The notes under the pieces were generated by a model that did no database searches, was not told the DNA's origin, and saw nothing but the letters and a program-made list of their open reading frames with translations. Made by a program: the position numbers and the translations under genes. From positions 105,301,295-105,365,294 of the forward strand of contig CM077159.1 in the NCBI GenBank assembly GCA_039583875.1: a stretch of 64,000 bases of DNA, in the 5' to 3' direction. Shown piece after piece: positions 49,405 to 58,952 of the stretch (positions are counted from its first letter, which is position 1; the number at the start of each line of letters is the position of its first letter). Source of the DNA: Platanthera guangdongensis (lineage: Eukaryota; Streptophyta; Magnoliopsida; Asparagales; Orchidaceae).

Positions 49405-52329
49405 ATGGCCATAGCCTTGGGGGCGAGGAGGAGGATAATAAGGAGGAGGATGAGAGAAGTTAGAGTAGAGTTGCCCTATTGCGACTTCCACCAGGAGGAG
49501 GGGCACGCAACAACCACGTGCCCGGAATTCCTTGAGATGAGGGGAAATAGGGAGCAGCAACAGCAGCAGGGGCGCCAAGAAGTGAGGATTGAGGAGGTCC
49601 TGCCTCGGGCGGAGGAGGACCGTTGCGAAGACCGGGTGGATGTTGGAACCCGAGGAGGGATCGGGGTGATCCACGGGGGGGGGGGGGGGGGGGTCGAGGC
49701 TTCTAGCAAGGCGAGCCTACACACCATGTACCGACAGAGCGTTGCCTCCATATCCCAGACCCCACCCCCGGAGGAGAGGATCACCTTCTCCAGGATCGAC
49801 ATGCCAGATCATGAGGATCCATTCTGTGATGTGCTGGTCATCAAGGCAGCCATCGAGAATTTTACCATTTCTCGGATCCTCGTCGACAACGGGAGCTCCG
49901 TCAACATCGTCTTCAAAAATGCGTTTGATGCAATGAAGGTAGAAGTGAAGAGGGTGCTGGCCTCGGACGGACCCTTGTTCGGGTTTTCAGGGGAGAGGAA
50001 GGAAGTGGAGGGAGGAGTAGGCCTCCATGTCACCCCGGGGCGTCAATCCAGAAATTGCAGATTCGTTATCGTGGACGCCCCCCGCAGTTACAGCGCCATA
50101 TTCGGGAGACCCCTTATCAGCGCCTTCCGCTGCGTCCCCTCATATTTCCACCAATGCTTAAAGTTCAACGCTGAGGGGATTCAGGTCTGGGTCAGGGGGG
50201 ACCCAAAGGTGGCACGGGAGTGCTATGTCACTACGGTGAACACCATCTCTTGGCAAGAGGGAGCCGAGGAGATGGGGCGGAGGATGGAGGAAGCTGAGCA
50301 AGAAGAAAGAAGGGAGGAGCTGGAGATGGAGAGTTGTGCTGAGGAAGCGGCAGGAGAAGACCTGGAGGAGGTGGCCGAAGTGATGGCCGAGGGAGAAGAG
50401 GTGGAGGTGGAGATCCCTGTCTTGGAAGAGAGGGATATTGAAGGATGGGGAGGGCAATCCAGGCTAGAGGCTGCAGAAGAGGTGGTAGAGTTAGAGGTGC
50501 TCACCCGTGGAGGCAGGATGGAGAAGATCCGCGTCAGTGGGGGGCTGAACCCGGAAGACCAGGGCAGGATGCTGGAGTGCATCCAGAAGAACGTGAACAT
50601 CTTCTCTTGGACTGCCGCGGAGATGCCGGGGGTTGACGCGGATGTGGCCTGCCACTGCCTCAACCTGGACCCGGGAACACGCCCCGTTAAACAGAAGAAG
50701 AGGTCCACTGCGGACAAGCTAGCAGAGCCCATCAGAGAGGAGGTGGCCAAGCTACTGAAGGCCGGCTTCGTGTCCGAGATTCAATACCCCAGCTGGGTAT
50801 CCAATGTGATCATGGTCAAAAAGGGAGACGGCCGGTGGAGGATGTGTATTGATTTTTCTTTACTTAATAAAGCTTGTCCTAAGGACTGTTATCCTTTGTC
50901 TCGAATCGCCGCACTGGTTGACTCAGCAGTCGGTTTTTCTGTAATGAGTTTTCTAGATGCTTTTTCAGGTTATCATCAAATCAGGATGCACCCCCCGGAC
51001 ACCAAGGACGTCTCGTTCATCACGGGGGATAGATGCTACTGTTACAAGATGATGCCCTTCGGGCTGAAGAACGCAGGGGCAACCTATCAAAAGATGATGG
51101 ATAGGGACTTCAAGGAGCAAAAGGGGAGGAATTTAGAGGTGTACGTAGATGAGCTTATGATCAAAAGTCGGCATGTGGAATCCCACCTCCGGGACCTAGA
51201 GGAGACCTTCGCCACCCTGCGCAAGTACAAGATACAGTTGAATCCCCTAAAATGTGTCTTCGGGGCTAGCAGGGGAAAGTTCTTGGGGCACCTCCTCACC
51301 CCTGCGGGGGTCGAGCCGAATCCTGATAAGGTCAAGGCTATCTTAGAGCTGGGGTCACCACAGAATGCTAAGGAGGTCCAGTGGCTGACGGGGAAGCTGG
51401 CAGGGTTGAGTAGGTTCCTCTCCCGGGCAGGGAAGAAGTGCTCCCCCTTCTTCAAAACATTGAGGGGTGGTCAAAAGTTCGAATGGACCCAGGAGTGCGA
51501 GGAGGCATTCCGGGCCCTCAAGATGCAGTTGACTCAGGCTCCGCTGCTCCAAGGGCCGAAAGAGGGGGAAGATCTGTTTCTATATCTCGGGGTTGGGGCA
51601 GAGGCCTTGAGCTCCGTCCTGGTTCATGAAGAGGGGAAGAAGCAGCTCCCTATTTATTATGTGAGCCGGGTCCTGAGGAAAGCCGAGCTCTGGTACCCTA
51701 TTTTGGAGAAGCTAGCCTTCGCCCTGATCATCTCAGCCCGGAGGCTGCGACCTTACTTCCAGGCACACTCAATCCGAGTGGTGACTGACCATCCACTCTG
51801 CAACATCTTTGAGGGGGTGGAGCATTCAGGCAGGATGGCGAAGTGGTCGGTGGAGTTGAGTGAGTTCGACGTCTCATTCGTTCCGCGGCTCTCGATCAAA
51901 GCTCAAGCGATGGCCAACTTCTTGGCTGACTATGTGATGGAAGTGGCGAAGGAAGAGCTCACCCGTTCGGCCCCTTGGAAGGTGAAGGTAGACGGCGCCT
52001 CGGGGAGGCATTCCCTAGGAGTGGGGGTGATCCTGGAGAGCCCTCTGGGGACTAAAATTGAGCAAACGGTGGTGGTGCACTTTCCCATCACCAACAACCA
52101 AGCCGAATACGAAGCCGTGATAGCAGGGCTGCGCCTGGCCATGGAGCTGGGGGTGTTGAATGTGGAGGTTCTTACCGACTCCATGGTGGTAGCCTCTCAG
52201 ATCAACGGGGAGTTCGAGGCAAGGGAGCCCACCCTGCGATTATACGTAGCCAAAGTGAAGGGGGTCATAGGCACTTTCCAAACCTTCTCCATCCGACACG
52301 TGCCCAGGGAAGAAAACGAACAGGTTTAA
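49405..52329 (+). CDS. Tat pol: gag knuckle, protease, RT, RNase H and second RNase H
   Basis: A 974-codon open frame. It begins with the Tat-type zinc element (YCDFHQEEGHATTTC, about residue 26), then a Gly run encoded by a G19 tract (49675-49693). The protease has ILVDNGSSVNIVF (about 152). An acidic spacer precedes RT. RT has CIDFSLLNKACPKDCYPL, the MPFGLKNAGATYQ motif and, in the catalytic position, YVDELMIKS where family members have YVDD. The first RNase H has LYLGVGAEALSSVLV, then WYPILEKLAFAL. A second RNase H (WKVKVDGASGRHSLGVGVIL, then NNQAEYEAVIAGLRLA, then LTDSMVV) is diagnostic of Tat elements. It ends at TAA 52327-52329, after which homology continues. Confidence 0.9.
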   Translation: MAIALGARRRIIRRRMREVRVELPYCDFHQEEGHATTTCPEFLEMRGNREQQQQQGRQEVRIEEVLPRAEEDRCEDRVDVGTRGGIGVIHGGGGGGVEASSKASLHTMYRQSVASISQTPPPEERITFSRIDMPDHEDPFCDVLVIKAAIENFTISRILVDNGSSVNIVFKNAFDAMKVEVKRVLASDGPLFGFSGERKEVEGGVGLHVTPGRQSRNCRFVIVDAPRSYSAIFGRPLISAFRCVPSYFHQCLKFNAEGIQVWVRGDPKVARECYVTTVNTISWQEGAEEMGRRMEEAEQEERREELEMESCAEEAAGEDLEEVAEVMAEGEEVEVEIPVLEERDIEGWGGQSRLEAAEEVVELEVLTRGGRMEKIRVSGGLNPEDQGRMLECIQKNVNIFSWTAAEMPGVDADVACHCLNLDPGTRPVKQKKRSTADKLAEPIREEVAKLLKAGFVSEIQYPSWVSNVIMVKKGDGRWRMCIDFSLLNKACPKDCYPLSRIAALVDSAVGFSVMSFLDAFSGYHQIRMHPPDTKDVSFITGDRCYCYKMMPFGLKNAGATYQKMMDRDFKEQKGRNLEVYVDELMIKSRHVESHLRDLEETFATLRKYKIQLNPLKCVFGASRGKFLGHLLTPAGVEPNPDKVKAILELGSPQNAKEVQWLTGKLAGLSRFLSRAGKKCSPFFKTLRGGQKFEWTQECEEAFRALKMQLTQAPLLQGPKEGEDLFLYLGVGAEALSSVLVHEEGKKQLPIYYVSRVLRKAELWYPILEKLAFALIISARRLRPYFQAHSIRVVTDHPLCNIFEGVEHSGRMAKWSVELSEFDVSFVPRLSIKAQAMANFLADYVMEVAKEELTRSAPWKVKVDGASGRHSLGVGVILESPLGTKIEQTVVVHFPITNNQAEYEAVIAGLRLAMELGVLNVEVLTDSMVVASQINGEFEAREPTLRLYVAKVKGVIGTFQTFSIRHVPREENEQV

Positions 52330-53681
52330 CAACTAGCCAAGCATGGCCCCCGGGTGGGGGGTACCATCACCGACCTATTCCGCCCCTCCATCGAAGAGGG
52401 AGAGCTCATGGAGATTGATCAACAAACTTCATGGATGGACCCAGTAGTAAATTTCCTTTCCACGGGAGAGTATCCGGAGGGGGCAGATAAGAAGAAGCTA
52501 AGGCACAAGTCGGTATACTACCTCCTCCAGGACGGGCAGCTGTACCGAAAGACACTCTCGGGGATGCTGGCTCGTTGCGTGGCCGAGGGGGAGGTATAAA
52601 GAATCTTGGAGGAAGTCCACTCCGGAGAATGCGGGAGCCACTCCGGGAGTCGGACCCTGGAAGGAAGATTCGTCAGGAAGGGGTACTTCTGGCCCACCCT
52701 GGGCCATGATGCAACAGAATTCGCAAGAAGGTGCCATAAGTGCCAGCTGTTTGCCCCCTCCAGCTACAGCCAGCCCAGCGACTCAAAAGTATCACGGCCC
52801 CCTGGCCCTTCGCCATTTGGGGAATAGATTTGGTTGGGCCGTCCCCCCAGGCCAGTGGGCAGAGGAGGTTCCTCCTAGTAATGATCGGTTACTTCTCCAA
52901 ATGGTTGGAAGTGAAGGCGCTGGCCAAGGTGACCTCCCAGGTAATCAGGAACTTTGTCTGGGGGGATATCATCTGCCACCATGGGCTTCACCAAGCCATT
53001 GTCACGGACAATGGGCCCCAGTTCGCCAGCGCCGAATTCACTAGCTTCTGCGAGCAGCTTGGAATCGACCTCAGGTTCGCCTCTGTCCATCACCCTAGGA
53101 GCAACGGGCAGGTGGAGGCCGTAAACAAGATCATCATCAACCTCCTCAAGAAGAAGGTGGAGAATTTGAAGGGCAGCTGGGTGGAGCAGCTTCCTGCAGT
53201 TCTTTGGGCCCTAAGAACCACCCCCAACACGGCTACTGGAGAGACCCCCTTCAAGCTCTCTCACAGGTGCGAGGCAGTGCTCCCCGTGGAATTTGAAGTC
53301 CAAACACCCCGAGTCGTTGCGGCCAAGGAAGGCAGAGAGGAATGACGGGCAGAGAACGAGGAGGAGCTGCGGCTCTCCCTCGACGTGGTGGAAGAACTAC
53401 GAGACCTCTCCGCCCTCCGATAAGAAGAGATAAAAAGGAGAATGGCCAAGTACTTTGACAAGCATGTCAGAATCAAGCCGTTCGTGGAAGGGGACTTGGT
53501 GCTGAAGAAGGTGGATGCAGCAGGGAGGTGGGCATCCGTAGGGAAGCTCAACCCCAGCTGGGAGGGACCGTTTATTGTAAAGGAAGATTTAAAATCGGGA
53601 GGTTATCGACTCCAAAATGTGGAGGGCGAGACCCTAAGTCTCACCTGGAGTGGTGACGACCTAAAGTGCTTTTTCCCTTGA
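52330..53681 (+). pseudogene. Integrase region of the Tat element, broken
   Basis: Pieces in order: the linker (ITDLFRPSIEEGELMEI), a TAA near 52597, then the zinc domain (EVHSGECGSHSG, then CHKCQLFAPSS, about 52606-52765). A shift near 52790 leads to the core frame 52740-53345: D in WGIDLVGPSP, D in IVTDNGPQFA and E in NGQVEAVNKI. TGA and TAA codons follow at 53343 and near 53420. The last frame (53442-53681) has KHVRIKPFVEGDLVLKK and NPSWEGPFIV, the GPF/Y-type C-terminus. All catalytic residues are present, but at least four lesions block translation. Confidence 0.85.
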
Positions 53682-53774
53682 AGCTTGTAAGTCATGTCTT
53701 GATTTTTAATGAAAGTTCTTTAACGTCCCAACATTGTCGCTGTGAGTTCGCATGAAGGAAGGGAGTGAACCTAG

Positions 53775-54856
53775 GCCTCGAGCAGATCCCGCTGTCAGGC
53801 TCTCACCTAGCTGGCAGGGCAGGAAGTCAGTCGATGGCGGTAGTAATGGACCCCGAGCAGATCCCGTTGTCAGGCTCTCACCTAGCTCGCAGGGCTGGAA
53901 GTCACTCGGTGTCACCCTCGGCCTCGAGCAGATCCCGCTGTCAGGCTCTCACCTAGCTGGCAGGGCAGGAAGTCACTCGATGGCGGTAGTAATGGTCCCG
54001 AGCAGATCCCGCTGTCAGGCTCTCACCTAGCTGGCAGGGCAGGAAGTCACTCGGTGTCATCCTTGGCCTCGAGCAGATCCCGCTGTCAGGCTCTCACCTA
54101 GCTGACAGGGCTGGAAGTCACTCGATGGTATTGATAATGGACCCCGAGCAGATCCCGCTGTCAAGCTCCCACCTAGCTGGTAGGGCAGGAAGTCACTGGG
54201 TGTCATCCTTGGCCTCGAGCAGATCCCGCTGTCAGGCTCTCACCTAGCTGGCAGGACAGGAAGTCACTCGATGGCGGTAGTAATGGACCCCGAGCAGATC
54301 CCGCTGTCAGGCTCTCACCTAGCTGGCAGGGCAGGAAGTCATTCGGTGTCATCCTTGGCCTCGAGCAGATCCCGCTGTCAGGCTCTCACCTAGCTGACAG
54401 TGCTGGAAGTCACTCGATGGTATTGATAATGGACCCCGAGCAGATCCCGCTGTCAGGCTCCCACCTAGCTAGCAGGGAAGGAAGTCACTCGGTGTCATCC
54501 TTGGCCTCGAGCAGATCCCGCTGTCAGGCTCTCACCTAGCTGGCAGGGCAGGAAGTCACTCGATGGCGGTAGTAATGGACCCCAAGCAGATCCCGCTGTC
54601 AGGCTCTCACCTAGCTGGCAGGGTAGGAAGTCACTCGGTGTCATCCTTGGCCTCGAGCAGATCCCGCTGTCAGGCTCTCACCTAGCTGACAGGGCTGGAA
54701 GTCACTCGATGGTATTGATAATGTACCCCGAGCAGATCCCGCTGTCAGGCTCCCACCTAGCTGGCAGGGCAGGAAGTCACTCGGTGTCATCCTTGGCCTC
54801 AAGCAGATCCCGCTGTCAGGCTCTCATCTAGCTGACAGGGCTGGAAGTCTCTTGAT
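53775..54856. repeat. Satellite-like array: 15 monomers alternating about 75 and 71 bp
   Basis: The core AGCAGATCCCGCTGTCAGGC begins at 53781, 53856, 53927, 54001, 54072, 54147, 54218, 54293, 54364, 54439, 54510, 54585, 54656, 54731 and 54802. The steps are 75, 71, 74, 71, 75, 71, 75, 71 and so on, so the real unit is a dimer of about 146 bp. The two monomer types differ in their tails ('ggcggtagtaatgga' or 'ggtattgataatgga' against 'gtgtcatccttggcc'). It lies between pol and the antisense ORF, where Tat elements are known to generate tandem repeats. Confidence 0.95.
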
Positions 54857-55488
54857 GGTATCGGCCTTGGAATTGGCAGGTAAAGATCAAGAAGTTTCGA
54901 ATGCCAAGGGGTAAGGGGAGAGAGGTTCTATATAGGCAAACTCGGACTCGCCTAACCCAGCTCGGCATCAGCAAGAGGATTATGTACAGGCGAGTTTGGA
55001 ATCGCCAAACCCAGCTCGACATCATCAAAGAGGTGGCGAGCCCGGGCCTCGCTGAAGGAAGGCGAACTAAGCCGGGGCACTTCACCCCTTAGCCTGTTTT
55101 ACTTGGAAGAAAATCTGCTTTCTGAGTTCAACCTGGATGGCTCGCGGGCAAGTCAAGATGACGTGACAAGGGCGGAGAGCAGCCCGCTCCCGAATCGCCT
55201 GGAGCTCGGCAAACACTCAAAACGTACTCTCACGGGCGCATACACATGACTATCCTACTCGCGGAATCTGTCTACGCGAGGTCGCCTGGGGAAGCACTCG
55301 TGGATACACAGCACAACAAACAAAGTACAAAAAAGAAAAAGAAGAAGAGAAAAGTGGCACAGATCAAAGTTCAGGAATAAAACGGTGGGGCGCGCGAGCA
55401 GGGGGAGCATCAGGGTGCGAGTACCGGTCGGCTCGGCAAGGGAGCCGCCCTCTTACCTACCACGACCTCGCGACCCTCGCCCCCCAGA
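54857..55488. other. 3' untranslated region of the Tat element
   Basis: No gene is seen. It contains a CTATATAGG near 54927, and a two-copy direct repeat of about 66 bp (GGCAAACTCGGACTCGCC at about 54938, and a variant at about 55000). Confidence 0.5.
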
Positions 55489-55854
55489 CTACCGCGTGCG
55501 GAGAAGCTCGCGGATCCTTCCCGAATTCCTTTGCGCCACCGAGAGGCCATCATCTATCTCGTCCAGAAGCTGGGAGGGGGACATCAGCTCGCCAGCCTGG
55601 CCGCTTCGCACCTCGCCAGCGAGACGCGCGTAGTCGCGTTGAAGCATCTCGTTGACCCCCTGCACCTCGCGCAGCCCGCACACCAACTTCTTGAGAAGCT
55701 TGACCTCCCTCCTCATCAGCTCGCCTTGTTCCACCTCAGGACCCAAGTAAGAGTCCAGCGAGATTGGGGAAGGGAGGGGAGAGTAGTGGGCTGCCCGCGA
55801 AGATTCCTCGGCAGCGGATTGGCTGGGGAGAGCTGTAAAGACAAGCATCAGCAA
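55489..55854 (-). CDS. Antisense ORF of the Tat element, second exon or part
   Basis: A 121-codon frame on the strand opposite to pol. A Ser/Pro-rich start is followed by a helical segment (LMRREVKLLKKLVCGLREVQ, then LLDEIDDGLSVAQRNSGRIR) with coiled-coil character. Just upstream, TGATGCTTGTCTTTACAG (minus strand, about 55857-55840) looks like a 3' splice site, so this could be an exon continuing from 55848-56501. Antisense ORFs in this position are known in Tat elements such as Grande (gene 23). Confidence 0.5.
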   Translation of the reverse strand: MLMLVFTALPSQSAAEESSRAAHYSPLPSPISLDSYLGPEVEQGELMRREVKLLKKLVCGLREVQGVNEMLQRDYARLAGEVRSGQAGELMSPSQLLDEIDDGLSVAQRNSGRIRELLRTR

Positions 55855-56501
55855 GAAGAGACGCAGAAAAAATTCATGAGGTAAGAATCCAGGCGAGACT
55901 GCCCTGACGAGCTCGACTGCTCAAAGGAGATGCGGGGAGGGATGAACTTTAGATCCTTCGCGCGACCTAGGCCACGAGCCCCCGACGAGAGGAGCTCGAA
56001 TCCCGGGGTGGGGATGGTTCCCAGACTCGCCCCCGCGAACACATCAGTTTGCCGAGGAGAGGGGGCACGCACCGGCGAATTCGGCCTCTGCGAGCTCACT
56101 GGCAGGATAACAAAGAGAAGAGGCAGGTCATGGGGATGGTTCTCCGGTGCCATGAACCGCGAGTCCGTGGGAGTCGTCTCGCCTCGCGGTATAGGCTCTC
56201 GCGGGGTGTCACCCCCCATGTCGTCAGGATGACCATCCGGGTCGTCGCCAACTACGACAACCTCTCTATCCTTCTCGTGAATTGCCCGGGTAGAAGAGCC
56301 GGTCTCGCGCTCCAGGGTGGCCCTCAGGTCGTGGTAAATGGGCTCGGCCGCCTGAGAGAATGACTTTGACCTCTTGGAGCCGGGCTCGGCAGAATTAATT
56401 TGAGGAACTTTTGCAGGAACCACCGTCAGGGCGGCTACGCGAGCTGTAGAAGCCTGGCGAGCTCGGTCTAAGCGCTCTTGGATCTCCTTGGGAAGCAGCA
56501 T
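55848..56501 (-). CDS. Antisense ORF of the Tat element, first part
   Basis: The ATG at 56499-56501 opens MLLPKEIQERLDRARQAST, then an Ala/Val-rich helix, a basic patch (EPGSKRSKSFSQAAEP), and an Asp/Pro/Arg-rich acidic middle (VVVVGDDPDGHPDDMGGDTP). It ends in a Ser/Pro-rich tail. The frame is open further upstream to 56687, but the internal Met is preferred because a TATATATATA sequence (56554-56564) lies about 55 bases before it. The function of such antisense proteins is unknown; no enzymatic motif is visible. Confidence 0.5.
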   Translation of the reverse strand: MLLPKEIQERLDRARQASTARVAALTVVPAKVPQINSAEPGSKRSKSFSQAAEPIYHDLRATLERETGSSTRAIHEKDREVVVVGDDPDGHPDDMGGDTPREPIPRGETTPTDSRFMAPENHPHDLPLLFVILPVSSQRPNSPVRAPSPRQTDVFAGASLGTIPTPGFELLSSGARGLGRAKDLKFIPPRISFEQSSSSGQSRLDSYLMNFFCVSSC

Positions 56502-56553
56502 CTTGTCAACGTTAGAGCAAAGGGAAGGGCAAGGGTCAGACAGGTAGGCAGGT

Positions 56554-56564
56554 GTATATATATA
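56554..56564 (-). promoter_or_regulatory. Candidate TATA box for the antisense ORF
   Basis: TATATATATA in GC-rich surroundings, about 55 bases upstream of the antisense ATG and 120 bases outside the 3' LTR. This suggests an independent promoter, not read-through from the LTR. Confidence 0.4.
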
Positions 56565-56680
56565 GCCGCAGGTGGACCCCACCCAAAGATTCCCTCCAAC
56601 TCGCCAACCCGCGCTCGCCGCACACTTGGGGTTGGATGTTTCTTTCCGATCTTTGCCAAGCTCAAAAAGAGCGGGGATTA

Positions 56681-57372
56681 TGTACAACCCCGTGTCCGGC
56701 GAGCAAGGCCGCCATGAACCAGACAGATCGGGTTGAAGGCAGTAGGCGAGCTCGGCAATAGAACCGCCGAGCCCGAGCTCGGCATTCGCCGACCAGAGAT
56801 TTACATCCGTCGACTAGAGATTAGTATTCGGCGACCCCGAGCTCGGCATTCGCCGAGCTAGTCCCAGCTCACGCCCTCGCAACGGAGCTCGGCAAAAGCA
56901 GGCGAGCAGAACTTGCCGAGGTGACCAAGCTCCCCAGCTCGCCTGGATGAATGAGGTACTTTTTACTGTTTTGCCCCCGCTGGTCTGCCTATAGCACTTC
57001 AAAATAGTGGAGTACGGCTGTTGGCAGACCCATCCAAGGGTTTTCTGGTAATTTCAGGTCAGTTCTTTTGGTTATTGGCAATTCGGATTCTAAAAACTAT
57101 AAATAGGACCCAAGGGATACCCCAGAAAGCAGGCTTCCTGTGCGTTTCTGCTCCAGCTTTTAAGTGCTTTCTGAGGGTACCTTAGCTCGGCCTCTGGCTA
57201 AGGAGGGGAAGCGCTCTGAGATCTTCAGGGTGTGTGGTGGGACCTCCCCGCCGAGCCCTTGGGTCGGACTTTCCTTGTTTTTCATTGTTTTGCTTGCAGG
57301 AGTAAAGTAGGCGCGAGACCACCCCTTCCCCAAGGGTCGAACTCCACAGGAGACCGATTTTTGGTTTCAACA
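56681..57372 (+). mobile_element. 3' LTR of the Tat element
   Basis: 692 bp and uninterrupted. The purine-rich CAAAAAGAGCGGGGA just upstream (56663-56677) is the probable PPT. The TATA box CTATAAATAGG is at about 57097-57107. It gives the pre-insertion reference for the SIRE-interrupted 5' LTR. Confidence 0.93.
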
Positions 57373-58940
57373 TGCCGACTCACCACCATCCCTTTGGACG
57401 GCGAAACAATGAGCAATTAGTCTTCCCGGCATGGGTCACGGTAATTAAAACCATAGACCGCCGAAGACCCTCATCTACGCCAATGACAAGTGCCACGTAA
57501 CCTTAGGTCTCTTTTACCGAACGACATAGAACGGATACGGTTCCATCTAACCCGTGCTCACATCGCAGCGGTAATTTAAACCATATGCACAGGTCAAACT
57601 TCTCCCGAGTCCCGTTTCCATCACAAAATCACATAACCCGGTTATGTTCAAGTTGGCTCTCAGGCCACCAAGTTGGCAAGATCACGCATCTGCCCAGTTT
57701 TTCGGGTGCACCTTTGGGTTAATCCCCAAGGCTCCATGTTGCAATCTACCACATAGAAAACCCGAAAAACAAACAATCGCACAGAGTCTTCTCCGACATT
57801 TATGCAATGCAACATCACCGATCCGGACCAACATGTCCAGGTAGGCTTCACACATCATGCCTATGTCCGTTCTCGAATATGGACTCTAAACAACGGGGAC
57901 TTTACATATCTACCCGAAGGAACGCCTCCAACTCACCGCAAACTCGCGAGAGGGGGCTTCCTATGCAAAGAAGGAGAGATTCACATGCTCAAGAAGAGAA
58001 TCATTACCCTAGCGTTCTTCCTTGGCGCCATGTAAAAGTAAGCGGATGAAAAGAACCGCACTCTATTTGCCTCCGTAGATCCGAAGTCGGCTCACGATTT
58101 GGAGCTTCGAAGCTCCTCCAATGGCCGGATCTAGCTTCTTCTTCCTCCTTTGCTCTCCTCTCTCTCTTGACTTTAGAAAGGGAACCACTCAAGTGAAATG
58201 AGGGTTTCAAAGGCCCAATCCCGTATATATCCCATCAGGAACAACCCCCAGCCATTGGATCCCAAATTAAAGAAACGAACGGCCTTGATTCGGGCCTGAA
58301 ATGCTAAAACTGGGTCGAACACGGCTTGCGACATGCCCGTATCCAGGGCCGTGTCCCACATTCGCCGTCAAAATCGACGCCTCTGGAACAACACACGGGC
58401 ATCCGACACGCCCGTGTTCGACCTGACACGCCCGTGTTCCAACTGACACGGCCGTGTGGTCGGCCGTGTGCCTCCATCGACACAGCCCCGAAAATAACCC
58501 GAGACTCACACGGGTCGTGGACATGCCCGTGTCCTATTTAACACGCCCGTGTCAAACCCGAACACGCCTGGGCTCCAGGTCGTGTTCACTATCTCGACAC
58601 TTCGTCGAGCGAAGTTCGTCGACTACACGACACGGCCTTGGACACGCCCGTGTCCTAGGCCGTGTGCCTTGTCTCGACACATCGTCGAGCGAAAATCGTC
58701 GACTTCCCTGGCCGATCGTCGACATGGGCTCGACATGCCCGGAGACACGCCCGTGTCTCAGGCCGTGTTCCCTGCTCGACGATCGTCGACTCCAAATTTC
58801 ATCAACAATACGACCAAATCGTCGACTAGAGCCTGACACGCCCTGGGACACGCCCGTATCCCAGGCCGTGTGCCCCCTGCCAGATTCCAGATTTGGCCCA
58901 AAACGCTGCCCGTCGCTCTTTTGAGTTTCAGGGCGTTACA
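57373..58940 (-). mobile_element. Inner half of the 3' LTR of the Tekay/Del-like Gypsy element
   Basis: It runs from the TGCCG duplication to GGGCGTTACA at 58940; the minus strand therefore starts TGTAACGCCCTGAAAC. The PPT (minus strand AAGAGGGGGAGAG) abuts at 58941-58954. A TATA-like ATATATAC (minus strand, near 58223) precedes the U3 array. It completes the LTR piece at 28989-29620. Confidence 0.7.
58320..58870. repeat. Array of ACACG(C/G)CCGTGT inverted motifs with TCGTCGAC words
   Basis: ACACGCCCGTGT or ACACGGCCGTGT and near copies occur at about 58401, 58424, 58446, 58541, 58640, 58743 and 58850, usually in pairs of the form ACACGCCCGTGTC...GGCCGTGTGCC. They are interleaved with TCGTCGAC palindromes (58616, 58682, 58711, 58780, 58826). 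The array lies in the U3 of the Gypsy LTR. Confidence 0.85.
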
Positions 58941-58952
58941 ACTCTCCCCCTC

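Larger units (their letters stand above)
29621..57372 (+). mobile_element. Tat-lineage Ty3/Gypsy retrotransposon carrying a nested SIRE element
   Basis: The LTRs (29621-30049 plus 47922-48183, and 56681-57372) begin TGTACAACCCC and end TTTCAACA. The flanks TGCTG and TGCCG form a 5-bp TSD with one mismatch. Without the nested element it is about 9.9 kb. Two RNase H domains, a tandem-repeat 3' region and an antisense ORF before the 3' LTR are established traits of the Tat lineage (Ogre, Grande, Retand). By eye the 429-bp LTR halves differ at roughly 7%, making this older than the elements nested in it. Gag and integrase frames are broken; the central pol frame is open. Confidence 0.92.

Noticed and set aside
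53775..54030. ORFs through the 71/75-bp repeats as a repetitive protein
   Set aside because: The unit lengths (71 and 75) are not multiples of three, so the frame changes with every monomer.
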